The notes beneath the pieces were generated by a model. That model saw only the letters and a program-made list of their open reading frames with translations. It searched no databases and was not told the DNA's origin. Below are positions 17,490-26,853 of a DNA stretch of 64,000 bases, piece by piece. The translations under genes were made by a program, and so were the position numbers. This stretch comes from Nibrella saemangeumensis (GTDB lineage Bacteria > Bacteroidota > Bacteroidia > Cytophagales > Spirosomataceae): NCBI RefSeq assembly GCF_039541915.1, contig NZ_BAABHD010000077.1, forward strand, positions 51,209 to 115,208. The letters are read 5' to 3'. The stretch's first letter is position 1; each line of letters begins with the position of its first letter.

Positions 17490-18107
17490 ATGAACACCTT
17501 GGAAGAACGCTTTGAAACATTAATAGATGGAATTGTGGAAGTCGGCTATGGCATTGCCGATGATTTTCTGTCGGCCGATGAAGTCACGGCATTAGCGACT
17601 CGCTTGCGGGAACGCCGGGCGCAGGGGCAGTTCCGTACGGCGGGAATTGGCAACCAGCAGGTAACGGTGGAGACCCGGATTCGGGGCGACGAAATTCATT
17701 GGCTCGATGAAGCCGATCTGACGCTGGAGGAAGCCGCCTTTGTCCAACGGGTTGAGGAGTTTATGCATTATGTTAACCGTACCTGTTTTCTCGGCCTGCG
17801 CGAGTCAGAATTCCATTACGCCTTATATCCGCCCGGAACGTTCTACAAGCGCCACCTCGACCAGTTCCGCACCGACTCCCGGCGTAAGTTGTCGGTTATC
17901 TGTTACCTGAACCAGGACTGGCAGGAGAATGACGGCGGGCAACTGGCGATTTACCTGCCGCAGACAGACGGGCAGGAACGTACGGAAATCATCCTGCCCA
18001 AAGGAGGCCGGCTGGTCTGTTTTGAGAGTGGCCGGCTGGAACACGAGGTACTCCCGGCAACGCGGGAGCGGCTGAGCCTGACAGGCTGGCTGAAGACCGG
18101 TGCCTGA
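17490..18107 (+). CDS. 2-oxoglutarate/Fe(II) oxygenase, prolyl hydroxylase-like
   Basis: The 205-residue protein shows the double-stranded beta-helix motifs of Fe(II)/2-oxoglutarate dioxygenases: H122-x-D124 in FYKRHLDQF, the distal H185 in LEHEVLP and R194 for 2-oxoglutarate. The surrounding SVICYLNQDW, DGGQLAIYL and GRLVCFESGRLEHEV match the SM-20/prolyl 4-hydroxylase group, which hydroxylates proline or other residues of proteins. It sits 34 bases after nuoK and 59 bases before nuoL, in the same direction, an unusual guest in a complex I operon. The proline-rich repeat tail of nuoI four genes upstream is an attractive but untested substrate. Confidence 0.88.
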   Translation: MNTLEERFETLIDGIVEVGYGIADDFLSADEVTALATRLRERRAQGQFRTAGIGNQQVTVETRIRGDEIHWLDEADLTLEEAAFVQRVEEFMHYVNRTCFLGLRESEFHYALYPPGTFYKRHLDQFRTDSRRKLSVICYLNQDWQENDGGQLAIYLPQTDGQERTEIILPKGGRLVCFESGRLEHEVLPATRERLSLTGWLKTGA

Positions 18108-18166
18108 GTTCGGTTTGCTTTGCGGCCGTTTAATCAGGATATTTGCCGCCATTAGTTGCTACCCGG

Positions 18167-20077
18167 ATGCCCGATAATCCCTTGTCGCTTCTTACATTCC
18201 TCCTGATTGGAGTACTCCTTCTGCCGTTTTTCGGCTTTCTGGTGGTACTAAATTTACCGGCAACCAGGTGTTCCGGCTGGATAGCGGCTGGTCTGACGCT
18301 GATCGGGCTGGTCATATCCCTGGCGTTGGCGCTACTGCTACCCGACGAGCCTGTCTTTCTCCGGCGCGACTGGGTTAGCCTGCCGGATGTTTCGTTATCG
18401 ATCAGCTTTCAACTGGACCGCCTGGCGGTACTCATGCTGCTGCTCGTGCATTTTGTGGCCCTGCTGGTGCAGGTGTATTCTATATCCTACCTGCACGACG
18501 AACCCCGGCTAAACCGGTACTTTGCGTATCTGCAACTATTTACCGGAGCCATGCTGGGCATTGTGCTCGCCGGAAACCTTATCATTCTGTATGCTTTCTG
18601 GGAGTTAGTCGGGTTGGCTTCGTACCTGCTCATTGGGTTTTGGTACGAGCGCCCGGCGGCTACGTCGGCGGCCAAAAAGGCGTTTTTGATGAACCGGGTG
18701 GGCGATGCCGCCTTCCTGTTCGGAATCATCTCCATGTACCACCTGATCGGCACGACCGAGCTGTCGGCTTTTGGCATGGCGGTGCCGCCGGGTGGTATGC
18801 CTACGGTAGTCGGATTGTGTCTGTTTATGGGCTGCGTTGCCAAATCGGCGCAGTTTCCGCTGCTGACCTGGTTACCTGATGCCATGGAAGGGCCTACGCC
18901 CGTATCGGCGCTGCTGCACGCAGCTACGATGGTGGCGACCGGTATTTTTCTGCTGGCGCGTATTCACCCGGTGTTTTCGCCGGATGCACTGCTGGTTATT
19001 ACCATCATTGGTACAATAACGGCGCTGTGGGGAGGCTACGCTGCCTTATTTCAATCGGATATTAAGAAAGTGCTGGCCTTTTCGACTGTCTCCCAACTCG
19101 GACTGATGGTAGCGGGAATGGGTACCAGCAATGTATCAGGTGCAATGTTTCACCTGCTGACCCATGCTTTTTTCAAAGCTGGGCTCTTCCTGAGCGCCGG
19201 GGCCGTTATTCATGCGGTACATACGCAGGATATGCACCAGATGGGTGGTTTGCGAAAGGCCTTACCGGTTACCTTCTGGAGCTATACCCTCTGCGCGGCT
19301 GCACTGGCCGGGCTGCCTTTCTTTTCGGGGTTCCTCTCCAAAGAGGCCATACTGGCCGGGGCTCTCGGCTGGGCGGCCGGACAAGAGACAAACCTGGCAT
19401 ATGGTATTCCCGACGTGCTGCTGCTGTCGTCGGGGCTGACGGCTCTTTATATGGCCCGGCAGTGGCGGCTGGTTTTCTTCGGGAGTTACCGGAATGAGGC
19501 TGTTGCTTATCCGCACCTGCACGAGCCCGATAACCTGATGCGGATTCCGGTGCTGCTGCTGGCGGTGCTATCGGTGGCTTTCTGGTTTTCGTTCAACCCG
19601 TTCTCGGCACATGATAGCTGGTTTTTTCACTGGCTGCCCGGCAACGAATTGGTTGCTCCCTGGTGGCTGGCTATCGTGTCGATAGCCCTCGTAGTGCTGG
19701 GTGGCTGGTTAGGTTTCCGCATGGCCGAACCCCGCCCGGCTAAGTTCTGGGTTCGGGCGTCGGTGGACTATGGATTTTTGGACCAATTTTATGAACGCGG
19801 CATCATTAACCCTGTTCGCTTGGTCTCATCGCTGCTGTACCGTGCCGACCGGGAGGTGATTGATGGGGTGGTAGACGGTACCGGCATGGGATCGGTGGTA
19901 CTGGCGCATATGACCCACTGGATTGACCGGTGGTTTGTCGATGGCTTTGTCAATGGTTCCGTCTGGCTGACGGGTCGCCTGGGTCGATTGGCCCGGTCAG
20001 TACAAGGTGGCCGGGTGCAGTCGTATATCGCGACGGCCGTGGCGGGTCTGTTGCTTTTTCTCTGGTGGTTGCTGTAA
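18167..20077 (+). CDS. nuoL: NADH-quinone oxidoreductase subunit L
   Basis: The 636-residue antiporter-like subunit of complex I. It has the conserved core DAMEGPTPVSALLHAATMVATGIFL-type region (positions about 238-260), the helix-5 glutamate in YAFWELVGLASYLLIGFW and the long C-terminal extension with a lateral helix. It pumps protons in the membrane arm. The ATG at 18167 is preferred over an in-frame TTG at 18143. It ends six bases before nuoM. Confidence 0.94.
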   Translation: MPDNPLSLLTFLLIGVLLLPFFGFLVVLNLPATRCSGWIAAGLTLIGLVISLALALLLPDEPVFLRRDWVSLPDVSLSISFQLDRLAVLMLLLVHFVALLVQVYSISYLHDEPRLNRYFAYLQLFTGAMLGIVLAGNLIILYAFWELVGLASYLLIGFWYERPAATSAAKKAFLMNRVGDAAFLFGIISMYHLIGTTELSAFGMAVPPGGMPTVVGLCLFMGCVAKSAQFPLLTWLPDAMEGPTPVSALLHAATMVATGIFLLARIHPVFSPDALLVITIIGTITALWGGYAALFQSDIKKVLAFSTVSQLGLMVAGMGTSNVSGAMFHLLTHAFFKAGLFLSAGAVIHAVHTQDMHQMGGLRKALPVTFWSYTLCAAALAGLPFFSGFLSKEAILAGALGWAAGQETNLAYGIPDVLLLSSGLTALYMARQWRLVFFGSYRNEAVAYPHLHEPDNLMRIPVLLLAVLSVAFWFSFNPFSAHDSWFFHWLPGNELVAPWWLAIVSIALVVLGGWLGFRMAEPRPAKFWVRASVDYGFLDQFYERGIINPVRLVSSLLYRADREVIDGVVDGTGMGSVVLAHMTHWIDRWFVDGFVNGSVWLTGRLGRLARSVQGGRVQSYIATAVAGLLLFLWWLL

Positions 20078-20083
20078 AGACTT

Positions 20084-21757
20084 ATGAGTATACCAATACT
20101 GACTTTTCTGATTTTTATACCGCTGCTGGGGGCGTTGCTAATAGCGTTGCTACCCGCCGGCTGGACTGACCGTTTCCGCTGGATTGCGTTAGGTGTGGCT
20201 CTCGTTGAACTTGTATTGAGCCTGCTCGCTTACCTGGCATTCGACGGGCGGCAGCCCGACTACCAACTGCTGGAACAGGCCGACTGGATCACCCTTCCCT
20301 TGGGTAACTTCGGTATTGCCTCCATTGACTACCTGGTTGGAGTAGATGGTATTAGTCTGCCGCTGGTGGTGCTGTCGGCGGTGGTGCTGCTGGCCGGCGT
20401 GGTTGCGTCCTGGTCGATTCGTCACCGGGAAAAAGCCTATTTCTCGCTGTACCTGCTGCTGACCGGCACGGTGATGGGCTGTTTTATGGCTCTGGATTTT
20501 TTTCTGTTCTTCCTGTTTTTTGAGTTCATGCTACTGCCGATGTACTTTCTCATCGGGCTTTGGGGTGGGCCGCGCCGGGAGTATGCGTCCATCAAGTTTT
20601 TCCTGTACACGCTGTTGGGGTCGCTGCTGATCCTGCTGGTGATGATTGGCCTGTATATGTCGGTCATGGATCCGGTCGGTACCGCCGTTGCCTCAGGCAT
20701 GGTGAATGATCCGGCTGCTGTAACGCAGGATATGATCCGGCTGGTGCAGCTTAGACTCGCCAACTTTCAGCTCAGCCCGCCCGGGATTGTGCATACCTTC
20801 GATCTGCGCTACATGGCCGACGGTGGTAATTACCTGCCGAGTTCATTTCTTAGCCTATCCGGTGAAACTATCCTGCTAGGCTTACCCACCCGCATGCTGG
20901 CGTTCTGGGCGGTATTTATCGGCTTTGCCATCAAGTTACCCATTGTGCCGCTGCATACCTGGCTGCCCGATGCGCACGTAGAAGCGCCCACCCCGGTGTC
21001 AGTCGTATTGGCGGGTGTGCTGCTGAAGATCGGCGGCTACGGTTTTCTGCGGATTGCCTGGGGCCTGTTTCCCGACGGTGGCGCGGAATTCGCCCGCACG
21101 CTGGCGGTGCTGGGGGTTATTTCCATCGTATACGGAGGCCTGAACGCACTGGCGCAGGTGGATGTAAAAAAGATGATTGCCTATTCATCGGTGTCGCATA
21201 TGGGCTTTGTGCTGCTGGGCGTTGCGTCGCTGACGTCGGAGGGGATTAACGGGGCCATTTACCAGATGGTCAGCCACGGGGTATTATCAGCTATGCTCTT
21301 CCTGATCGCGGGGGTCATATACGACCGCACCCACGACCGGCGCATCGACAGCTACCGGGGTCTGGTCACTCCCATGCCGCAGTACGCTACGCTGACCGCC
21401 GTTGCCTTCTTCGGCTCGTTAGGCTTGCCCGGATTTTCAGGGTTTGTGGGCGAACTGTTTACGCTGATGGGGAGTTTGCAGTCCTTCTGGCTGCCCGGCT
21501 GGATGACCGCTGTGGCTACCCTGGGTATTGTGCTGGCGGCTGCCTATTTCCTCTGGACGTTACAGCGAATGTTCTTTGGCCCGTACTGGTCGCGGCATGA
21601 AGCCACGCATAGCCTGCCTGACCTGACCAGTCGGGAGCGCTGGCTGCTTATTCCACTGGGGATTATCGCATTGCTGATGGGCCTGTTTCCCAATCTGATC
21701 TTCAATCTGACAAATGCCAGTGTGGCCCGCTGGCTGGAGAAGTTTGTCGTTGAGTAA
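20084..21757 (+). CDS. nuoM: NADH-quinone oxidoreductase subunit M
   Basis: The 557-residue antiporter-like subunit of complex I, with LFFLFFEFMLLPMYFLIG on helix 5 and LHTWLPDAHVEAPTPVSVVL in the core. A loop of about 55 residues around positions 195-250 (between helices) is longer than in E. coli NuoM and includes VVHTFDLRYMADGGNYLP-like sequence. It is the last nuo gene here: the next gene is a metallophosphoesterase and no nuoN follows. Confidence 0.93.
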   Translation: MSIPILTFLIFIPLLGALLIALLPAGWTDRFRWIALGVALVELVLSLLAYLAFDGRQPDYQLLEQADWITLPLGNFGIASIDYLVGVDGISLPLVVLSAVVLLAGVVASWSIRHREKAYFSLYLLLTGTVMGCFMALDFFLFFLFFEFMLLPMYFLIGLWGGPRREYASIKFFLYTLLGSLLILLVMIGLYMSVMDPVGTAVASGMVNDPAAVTQDMIRLVQLRLANFQLSPPGIVHTFDLRYMADGGNYLPSSFLSLSGETILLGLPTRMLAFWAVFIGFAIKLPIVPLHTWLPDAHVEAPTPVSVVLAGVLLKIGGYGFLRIAWGLFPDGGAEFARTLAVLGVISIVYGGLNALAQVDVKKMIAYSSVSHMGFVLLGVASLTSEGINGAIYQMVSHGVLSAMLFLIAGVIYDRTHDRRIDSYRGLVTPMPQYATLTAVAFFGSLGLPGFSGFVGELFTLMGSLQSFWLPGWMTAVATLGIVLAAAYFLWTLQRMFFGPYWSRHEATHSLPDLTSRERWLLIPLGIIALLMGLFPNLIFNLTNASVARWLEKFVVE

Positions 21758-21811
21758 CCGGTTTGTCGTTTGGGTAGTTGGGTAGAGAGGGTACCTTTTT
21801 CCAACAAGACC

Positions 21812-22678
21812 ATGCTCCAACAAAAACATAAGCAGACCCTGTTTTATGCCGGCTTGGCCGGGGCGGCTATTGCCGCCCTGGATGCGCTGGTGCTGGAACG
21901 TTATTTTTTCCAGATTAAACGGTTTGCTATCGGTAATATAACTGCCAAAGACAAAGCCTCCCGGATTAAAATCCTGCTGCTGACCGATCTGCACCTGGAG
22001 CGCATTGTCGACCCGCGGTACACCCGGCTGGCCGAAACCATTAATCAGATAGAGCCCGACCTGATCCTGATGGCCGGTGATTCGGTGGATGCCGATGGGG
22101 AAAATCAGCCGCTGGACGAATTTTTGAACCTCCTGCCTAAAGAAATACCCAAAGTCGCTATTCTTGGTAATCACGAATACGCAGCCAACATCTCGCTGGA
22201 TGCCCTGCGAAATGTGTACCGGAAGCATAACGGTGATCTGCTCGTCAACGAATCTAGAGCGTATGAGATATGTGGTACCCGTTTTATGATCACCGGGCTG
22301 GACGATATACTGGAAGGTGACGCCAACCTTTTTCAGGCGCTGGAAGGTGTGAAGCAGGAACCCCATCACCTGGGCTTGATCCATAGCCCTCTGCAGCAGG
22401 AAAAGCTAAAGAAAGATCTGGCCCGCATTAATGCCGGCCGGAGCGAGGCTGATAAAATTACGATCAGCTACCTGTTTGCCGGGCACAATCATGGCGGGCA
22501 GGTAACGTTCTTCGGGTTATTTGCGCCGGTCATGCCGCCAAAGGCAGGGACGTATGTCAGTGGTTGGTATAATGAAGAGAAGCCGTTTCTGTATGTTTCC
22601 AAAGGCTTTGGTACCTCCACCGTTCCCTTCCGCTTCTGGGCGCGGTCGGAGATTACGCTGCTGCATTATTATCACTGA
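21812..22678 (+). CDS. Membrane-anchored metallophosphoesterase
   Basis: The 288-residue protein has one N-terminal hydrophobic helix (about residues 10-30) and a calcineurin-like phosphoesterase domain: LLLTDLHLE, LMAGDSVD, ILGNHEY and FAGHNHGGQV supply the metal-binding Asp, His and Asn. It resembles the YkuE/YaeI group, some of which act on UDP-sugar lipids of the envelope, though the substrate here is unknown. The ATG at 21812 directly precedes the helix. It follows nuoM after 54 bases, possibly by read-through. Confidence 0.85.
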   Translation: MLQQKHKQTLFYAGLAGAAIAALDALVLERYFFQIKRFAIGNITAKDKASRIKILLLTDLHLERIVDPRYTRLAETINQIEPDLILMAGDSVDADGENQPLDEFLNLLPKEIPKVAILGNHEYAANISLDALRNVYRKHNGDLLVNESRAYEICGTRFMITGLDDILEGDANLFQALEGVKQEPHHLGLIHSPLQQEKLKKDLARINAGRSEADKITISYLFAGHNHGGQVTFFGLFAPVMPPKAGTYVSGWYNEEKPFLYVSKGFGTSTVPFRFWARSEITLLHYYH

Positions 22679-22839
22679 AATGGTGAATTCTTTAGATAGG
22701 TAAGCTCATTTTAATCGGGAGTTCCTAACAATCTTACCGCTCTCAGGTTAGCCTAACAGGCAGGTGTAGACGCTGTAAGAAGCAATCTTACAACCTATTA
22801 TCATGCTTAACCTATAGAAATTGTGTAAATCTGATTCAT

Positions 22840-23748
22840 ATGGCAGAACAACAGAAGAGGGTGTCGGATGTACTGGGTATGTCGGCCGTTGCACCAGATC
22901 CTAGTGGGTCAAGTCGCATCAACGTGGGCGACACGGAACGTATTATTTCGGCTGCCGGGGGCGCAGTCATGACAGCTATCGGCGTACAACGGGGAACCTT
23001 GGGTGGTGCTGTAGTGGCCCTCTTGGGTGGATACCTGATTTTCCGGGGCGCTTCGGGGTATTGCCCGGTTAGCGAAGCCATTGGGCGGGACAGCACCACG
23101 AGCGACCAGAGACACGGTGTTGAACCGCTGGAGATCAGCAGGAGTGTAACGATCAACAAACCACGCGAAGAGGTGTATCGCTTCTGGCGGCAGCTGGAGA
23201 ATCTGCCCACGTTTATGCAGCACCTGGAGCGGGTGACGCAGATTGATACCAGACGCTCACACTGGGAGGCTAAACCGGTAAATGTTCCGGGGTTAAGTAC
23301 GCTGGAGTGGGATGCCGAAATTATTGAAGAGGAAGAGAACAGCCGTATTGTCTGGAAGTCGGTACCGGGGGCTACCGTAGACAACGCCGGTGAGGTACGC
23401 TTCACCGATGCACCCAACAACCGGGGGACCGAAGTACATGCTACCATCCGCTACCAGCCGCCGGCTGGTGCCTTGGGTGGAGCCGTCGCGAAGTTGTTCA
23501 ACCCACTCTTTAAGGAGATGGTCAGAGAGGATATTCGTCGCTTCAAACGCTATATGGAAACCGGCGAAGTGCCTGTCAACAGCATTAAATCTCAGCCGGC
23601 AGCCTACCAGCAGTCAGGGACTCAGCCACAGTCGACGAGCAGCCGACCACAGGAACCGGCAACGGCTCTGGCCGATCAGGGGCTTCAGGAGCCCTCGCTG
23701 AATCAGCCTGGCATGCCCTACGTGGACCCGATGAGCGGAACGGTATAA
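22840..23748 (+). CDS. DUF2892-SRPBCC fusion protein
   Basis: This 302-residue protein has an N-terminal DUF2892-type region with a glycine-rich membrane segment (about 45-75, GTLGGAVVALLGGYLIFRG and YCPVSEAIG), an SRPBCC (polyketide cyclase/dehydrase-like, lipid-pocket) domain at about 95-245 starting SVTINKPREEVYRFWRQL, and a Gln/Pro/Ser-rich tail from about 250. Such proteins are common in Bacteroidota and cyanobacteria and are thought to bind lipids; no reaction is known. The interval upstream holds short hairpins (for example GTAAGA-TCTTAC near 22775) and no clear promoter. Confidence 0.82.
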   Translation: MAEQQKRVSDVLGMSAVAPDPSGSSRINVGDTERIISAAGGAVMTAIGVQRGTLGGAVVALLGGYLIFRGASGYCPVSEAIGRDSTTSDQRHGVEPLEISRSVTINKPREEVYRFWRQLENLPTFMQHLERVTQIDTRRSHWEAKPVNVPGLSTLEWDAEIIEEEENSRIVWKSVPGATVDNAGEVRFTDAPNNRGTEVHATIRYQPPAGALGGAVAKLFNPLFKEMVREDIRRFKRYMETGEVPVNSIKSQPAAYQQSGTQPQSTSSRPQEPATALADQGLQEPSLNQPGMPYVDPMSGTV

Positions 23749-23765
23749 TAATGACTATTTCAAAC

Positions 23766-23799
23766 AAAAAAGCGCAGGCCCTAAAGCCTGCGCTTTTTT
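23766..23799. terminator. Bidirectional terminator between SRPBCC and lptD genes
   Basis: Fourteen-base-pair stem of six A, GCGCAGGC and its complement ending in six T, with a six-base loop, placed between convergent genes. Confidence 0.9.
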
Positions 23800-23801
23800 G
23801 T

Positions 23802-26780
23802 TTAGAAGCCGCCCCGGTCGTAGAAGGTCCGCCGACGGCTTAGTTTAAGTTCCTGTAAAATGGCCGAACGGGCACGCAGGTCGAAGGAGTAGTTGCTGGC
23901 CCGGAATGAGCTGCCGGCAAAGGGGGTCCAGTTGAAGTTCATTTCCCAGCAGTGCAGGTCCCGGCTGATGCCGATGGTCGTGAGTGATGGCGATTTAGCC
24001 TGGAAATCATAACCGGAGTTAAACGTAAATTTCCATTTGGGTGTCAGGCTGAAATCGCCAGTGAGCGTCAGCGCCTGAATGACGCTGCTTTCTGTCGGGG
24101 TAAATTTGTTGATACCCAGCGTGTAGCTGACGTTCAGGGTCCAGGGTACGTTAAAGTCGACATACAGTTCCGGATTGGCATTAATTGCCCGCATCGTATT
24201 ATCTGAAGCATTGGGGCTTTGTTTCGGCTTATTGGCACTCTTAGGGGCCAGCCGGGTACTCAGGTATGCCTGCATATTGGTCATGCGCAATAAGCCCTGC
24301 CCGGCCTGAATGGCATAGTAGTTGACACGCGTGAAGTTCTGCTGTGAGACAACCGGTGCCTGTACGTATTCGGGAACAACACTGCCCGGAAACAGGAACG
24401 TGTAATTGCCGCCGTAGAGCCGATAGGCATATGGATCGAATGTCGACGAAAAGTTGAAGCTGATGTTCTTGAAAATCTGGGTGTTGGCGCTCAACTGCAG
24501 GGGCGACAGCGGGTACTCCTGAGCCAGCATATTGTAGCTGCCGGTTAAACTGATGTTATCAAATAGCGGAACTTTCCGGAACTCCTGCCCCGAGGTATCG
24601 TCGCGGGTGCGGACCTTCATCTCCAGCTGGTTGACAATACCAAACGAAATAAACGCCGACGCACCCGGCAGGCTGCTGCCGGCCGATCCGCCTAATCCCC
24701 GAAAGCGGGAAACACGCTGTTGCGTAGTCCGCAGGCCCGGTATCATCGATAAATCCTGGAAGAACCCAAAGCTTGGATCTGAAAAGTTTGGTACGTAACT
24801 GAACGAAACAGAGGGTGCGAAGGTGTGACGAATAGCCTCCAGTCGTTTACCGCGCAGAAAAACAGTTCCGTACATCCGGGTATTCATGCTGGCGCTGACG
24901 GCAAAGTTATATACTGTATAAAGCCCTTTGGTCGTATCAACGCGAACGGAATCGCCACCCAGATAGCTATAATTCAGCCGCTTGGTGTAAAGGTCGCCGG
25001 AGAAGGAAAAGCCCGGCGTCAGGTTGATGTATCGGAGCAGTTTCAGGTTAGGTAGTCCAATGGGGATACTGTACCGGCCTTCTATTTGCGCGTTCCGTAG
25101 AATAGTTGGCAGGTTAGCCATGTTGAAGGCGATCAGATTGGGATCGGCAACGGTTTCGCCCCGGCGGATTCGTTCCGCCCGTGCAATACTGTCCCGAATC
25201 AACTGAACCCGGCTAATCGATTGGCGGCCCACAACCCGGAAACCCAGACCTGTGGTGTCCAGCCGGTTCCGGATGGTGTTGCTAACCCCTGCTGAGCCGC
25301 TGAAATCAAAGCCAACCCGGAAACTCTCGTACCAGCGGCCGCTACCACCTTTGAGCGCAAACGGCGCAATCTGGTTGACCCCCAGGTTGAAGTTGGTCGA
25401 TGCATCGGTGCGCCCATTCTCGCGCACGTTGGTAACCCGGTTTACCTGACCAAACTGCTGGTTGACCCTGGCGTTGGCACTCGCCCTGACGTACTGCCCA
25501 AACGAGCGGCTGTACTGCACCGACGACCCGGCCACGTTGGAGACATACCGCTGCTGATCGAAGGAGTTGAACTGGTTATAGCTGTTGCTGCTGACGTTTA
25601 CGTTCGCCGAGAATGTACCCCGCTTGCCGACCGACTGGGGCGCGTGCGACCAGATGACCGCGAAGTCATTACGTGGCGTTTGGGTGGTATCGATCCGGTC
25701 GCCCGAGCGGTTGCGGTTAAAGCGCAGATCGATATTCCCGCTAAAGCGGTAGCGTTTGTTATAAGCGGACGTAACCCCTAGTCCCCAACTTCCGCGTGAG
25801 TAGATTTGTCCCTTAAACTGTAAGCCCAGGTTCTCGCTGACGGCCCAGTAGTAGCCTCCGTCGCGCAGGTAATAGCCACGGCCATTGGGCTCTTCGCCGT
25901 ACTGCGGCATCAGGACGCCTGACACGCCAATGTCTTTTTTCTTGGGAAAAGGAAAAAAACCAAACGGCAAACCAATCGGTAATGGAACCTGGTTAATGAC
26001 AAGATTAAAGGGGCCGGCCACTACCTGTTTATTATGCACGACCTTAATCTTGCTGGCGTTGATGTGAAAGTGCGGAGTTGCCAGGTTACAGGTCGTATAG
26101 ATAGCCCCCCGGATGTAGAGGTTATCTTCTTCATCTTTCTTTACGTTGGTACCCCGGATGTTGCCTTCTCCCTGACTGGTAACCACGCCCTGAATCAGCC
26201 CTTTCTTCGATTTAAAGTTGTAGCGAATCTCCTTCGTGTCATACTGGCCTTCGCCGTCTTTAAACACTGGCTGGCCCACCATCTTTTTCGTTGTCGAGTC
26301 GTAGCGCCCCTTAGCGTACACCTCGTTGGTGGTGTAGTTGAGCCGGATATAGTCGGCTTTCAGCGAAATGTCGCCGTAGTTTACCTCGGCATCCCCGAAA
26401 AGCTCCAGCGTTTGGGTGTTGTTGTCAAAAAAACTGGAGTCTTTTGATGAGTATTTAACCGTGGTGCGGAAATCACTGGCAGCCTGTAGCGAATCGCGGG
26501 TAATGGTATCCCGACTAGCTCCGACCGTTGCCGGGGCATTTACCGGTGCGGTTTGGTTGGTCCGGGGGGCATTCGGCTGGGTAGAAGCCGGATTACTGTT
26601 AGACCGGCCGGGGCCAAACTGCGTGTTGGGCGCTATCGGAATCGTACGGGGGGTAGGCCGCTGAGCCAGTACCGGTACCGCTAACAAGCAGAAAAGCAAT
26701 ATATTCGCGCCAACCCGTAGGATAAATGCCCGAATGAATATATTCCGTAAAATAAACTTGATATTTTCCAGTTTTATCAA
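23802..26780 (-). CDS. lptD: LPS-assembly outer membrane protein LptD
   Basis: A large outer-membrane beta-barrel of about 992 residues. After a hydrophobic signal (LLFCLLAVPVLAQ) and a Pro/Asn/Thr-rich linker comes an OstA/LptA-like beta-jellyroll (about 115-270; DAEVNYGDISLKADYI) and then a long barrel rich in alternating aromatic residues to the C-terminal phenylalanine. LptD inserts lipopolysaccharide into the outer leaflet. No ATG exists near the 5' end. TTG at 26822 lies above the predicted transcription start near 26814, so TTG at 26780 is chosen with caution. The amidase gene diverges from it and their upstream regions overlap. Confidence 0.85.
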   Translation of the reverse strand: MIKLENIKFILRNIFIRAFILRVGANILLFCLLAVPVLAQRPTPRTIPIAPNTQFGPGRSNSNPASTQPNAPRTNQTAPVNAPATVGASRDTITRDSLQAASDFRTTVKYSSKDSSFFDNNTQTLELFGDAEVNYGDISLKADYIRLNYTTNEVYAKGRYDSTTKKMVGQPVFKDGEGQYDTKEIRYNFKSKKGLIQGVVTSQGEGNIRGTNVKKDEEDNLYIRGAIYTTCNLATPHFHINASKIKVVHNKQVVAGPFNLVINQVPLPIGLPFGFFPFPKKKDIGVSGVLMPQYGEEPNGRGYYLRDGGYYWAVSENLGLQFKGQIYSRGSWGLGVTSAYNKRYRFSGNIDLRFNRNRSGDRIDTTQTPRNDFAVIWSHAPQSVGKRGTFSANVNVSSNSYNQFNSFDQQRYVSNVAGSSVQYSRSFGQYVRASANARVNQQFGQVNRVTNVRENGRTDASTNFNLGVNQIAPFALKGGSGRWYESFRVGFDFSGSAGVSNTIRNRLDTTGLGFRVVGRQSISRVQLIRDSIARAERIRRGETVADPNLIAFNMANLPTILRNAQIEGRYSIPIGLPNLKLLRYINLTPGFSFSGDLYTKRLNYSYLGGDSVRVDTTKGLYTVYNFAVSASMNTRMYGTVFLRGKRLEAIRHTFAPSVSFSYVPNFSDPSFGFFQDLSMIPGLRTTQQRVSRFRGLGGSAGSSLPGASAFISFGIVNQLEMKVRTRDDTSGQEFRKVPLFDNISLTGSYNMLAQEYPLSPLQLSANTQIFKNISFNFSSTFDPYAYRLYGGNYTFLFPGSVVPEYVQAPVVSQQNFTRVNYYAIQAGQGLLRMTNMQAYLSTRLAPKSANKPKQSPNASDNTMRAINANPELYVDFNVPWTLNVSYTLGINKFTPTESSVIQALTLTGDFSLTPKWKFTFNSGYDFQAKSPSLTTIGISRDLHCWEMNFNWTPFAGSSFRASNYSFDLRARSAILQELKLSRRRTFYDRGGF

Positions 26781-26785
26781 AAAAT

Positions 26786-26793
26786 TACATTTG
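26786..26793 (+). promoter_or_regulatory. Predicted -7 element of the amidase gene
   Basis: TACATTTG matches TAnnTTTG and predicts a start near 26799, downstream of the ATG at 26734, which supports a later amidase start. Confidence 0.5.
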
Positions 26794-26819
26794 TGGATAA
26801 GCGGCTGTGGCCGGATATA

Positions 26820-26827
26820 CAAAGTTA
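26820..26827 (-). promoter_or_regulatory. Predicted -7 element of lptD
   Basis: The minus strand reads TAACTTTG, a full match, predicting a start near 26814. It crosses the amidase promoter, so the two transcripts would overlap by about 15 bases. Confidence 0.5.
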
Positions 26828-26853
26828 TTTCTAACTTTTTACCGATTACTGCC

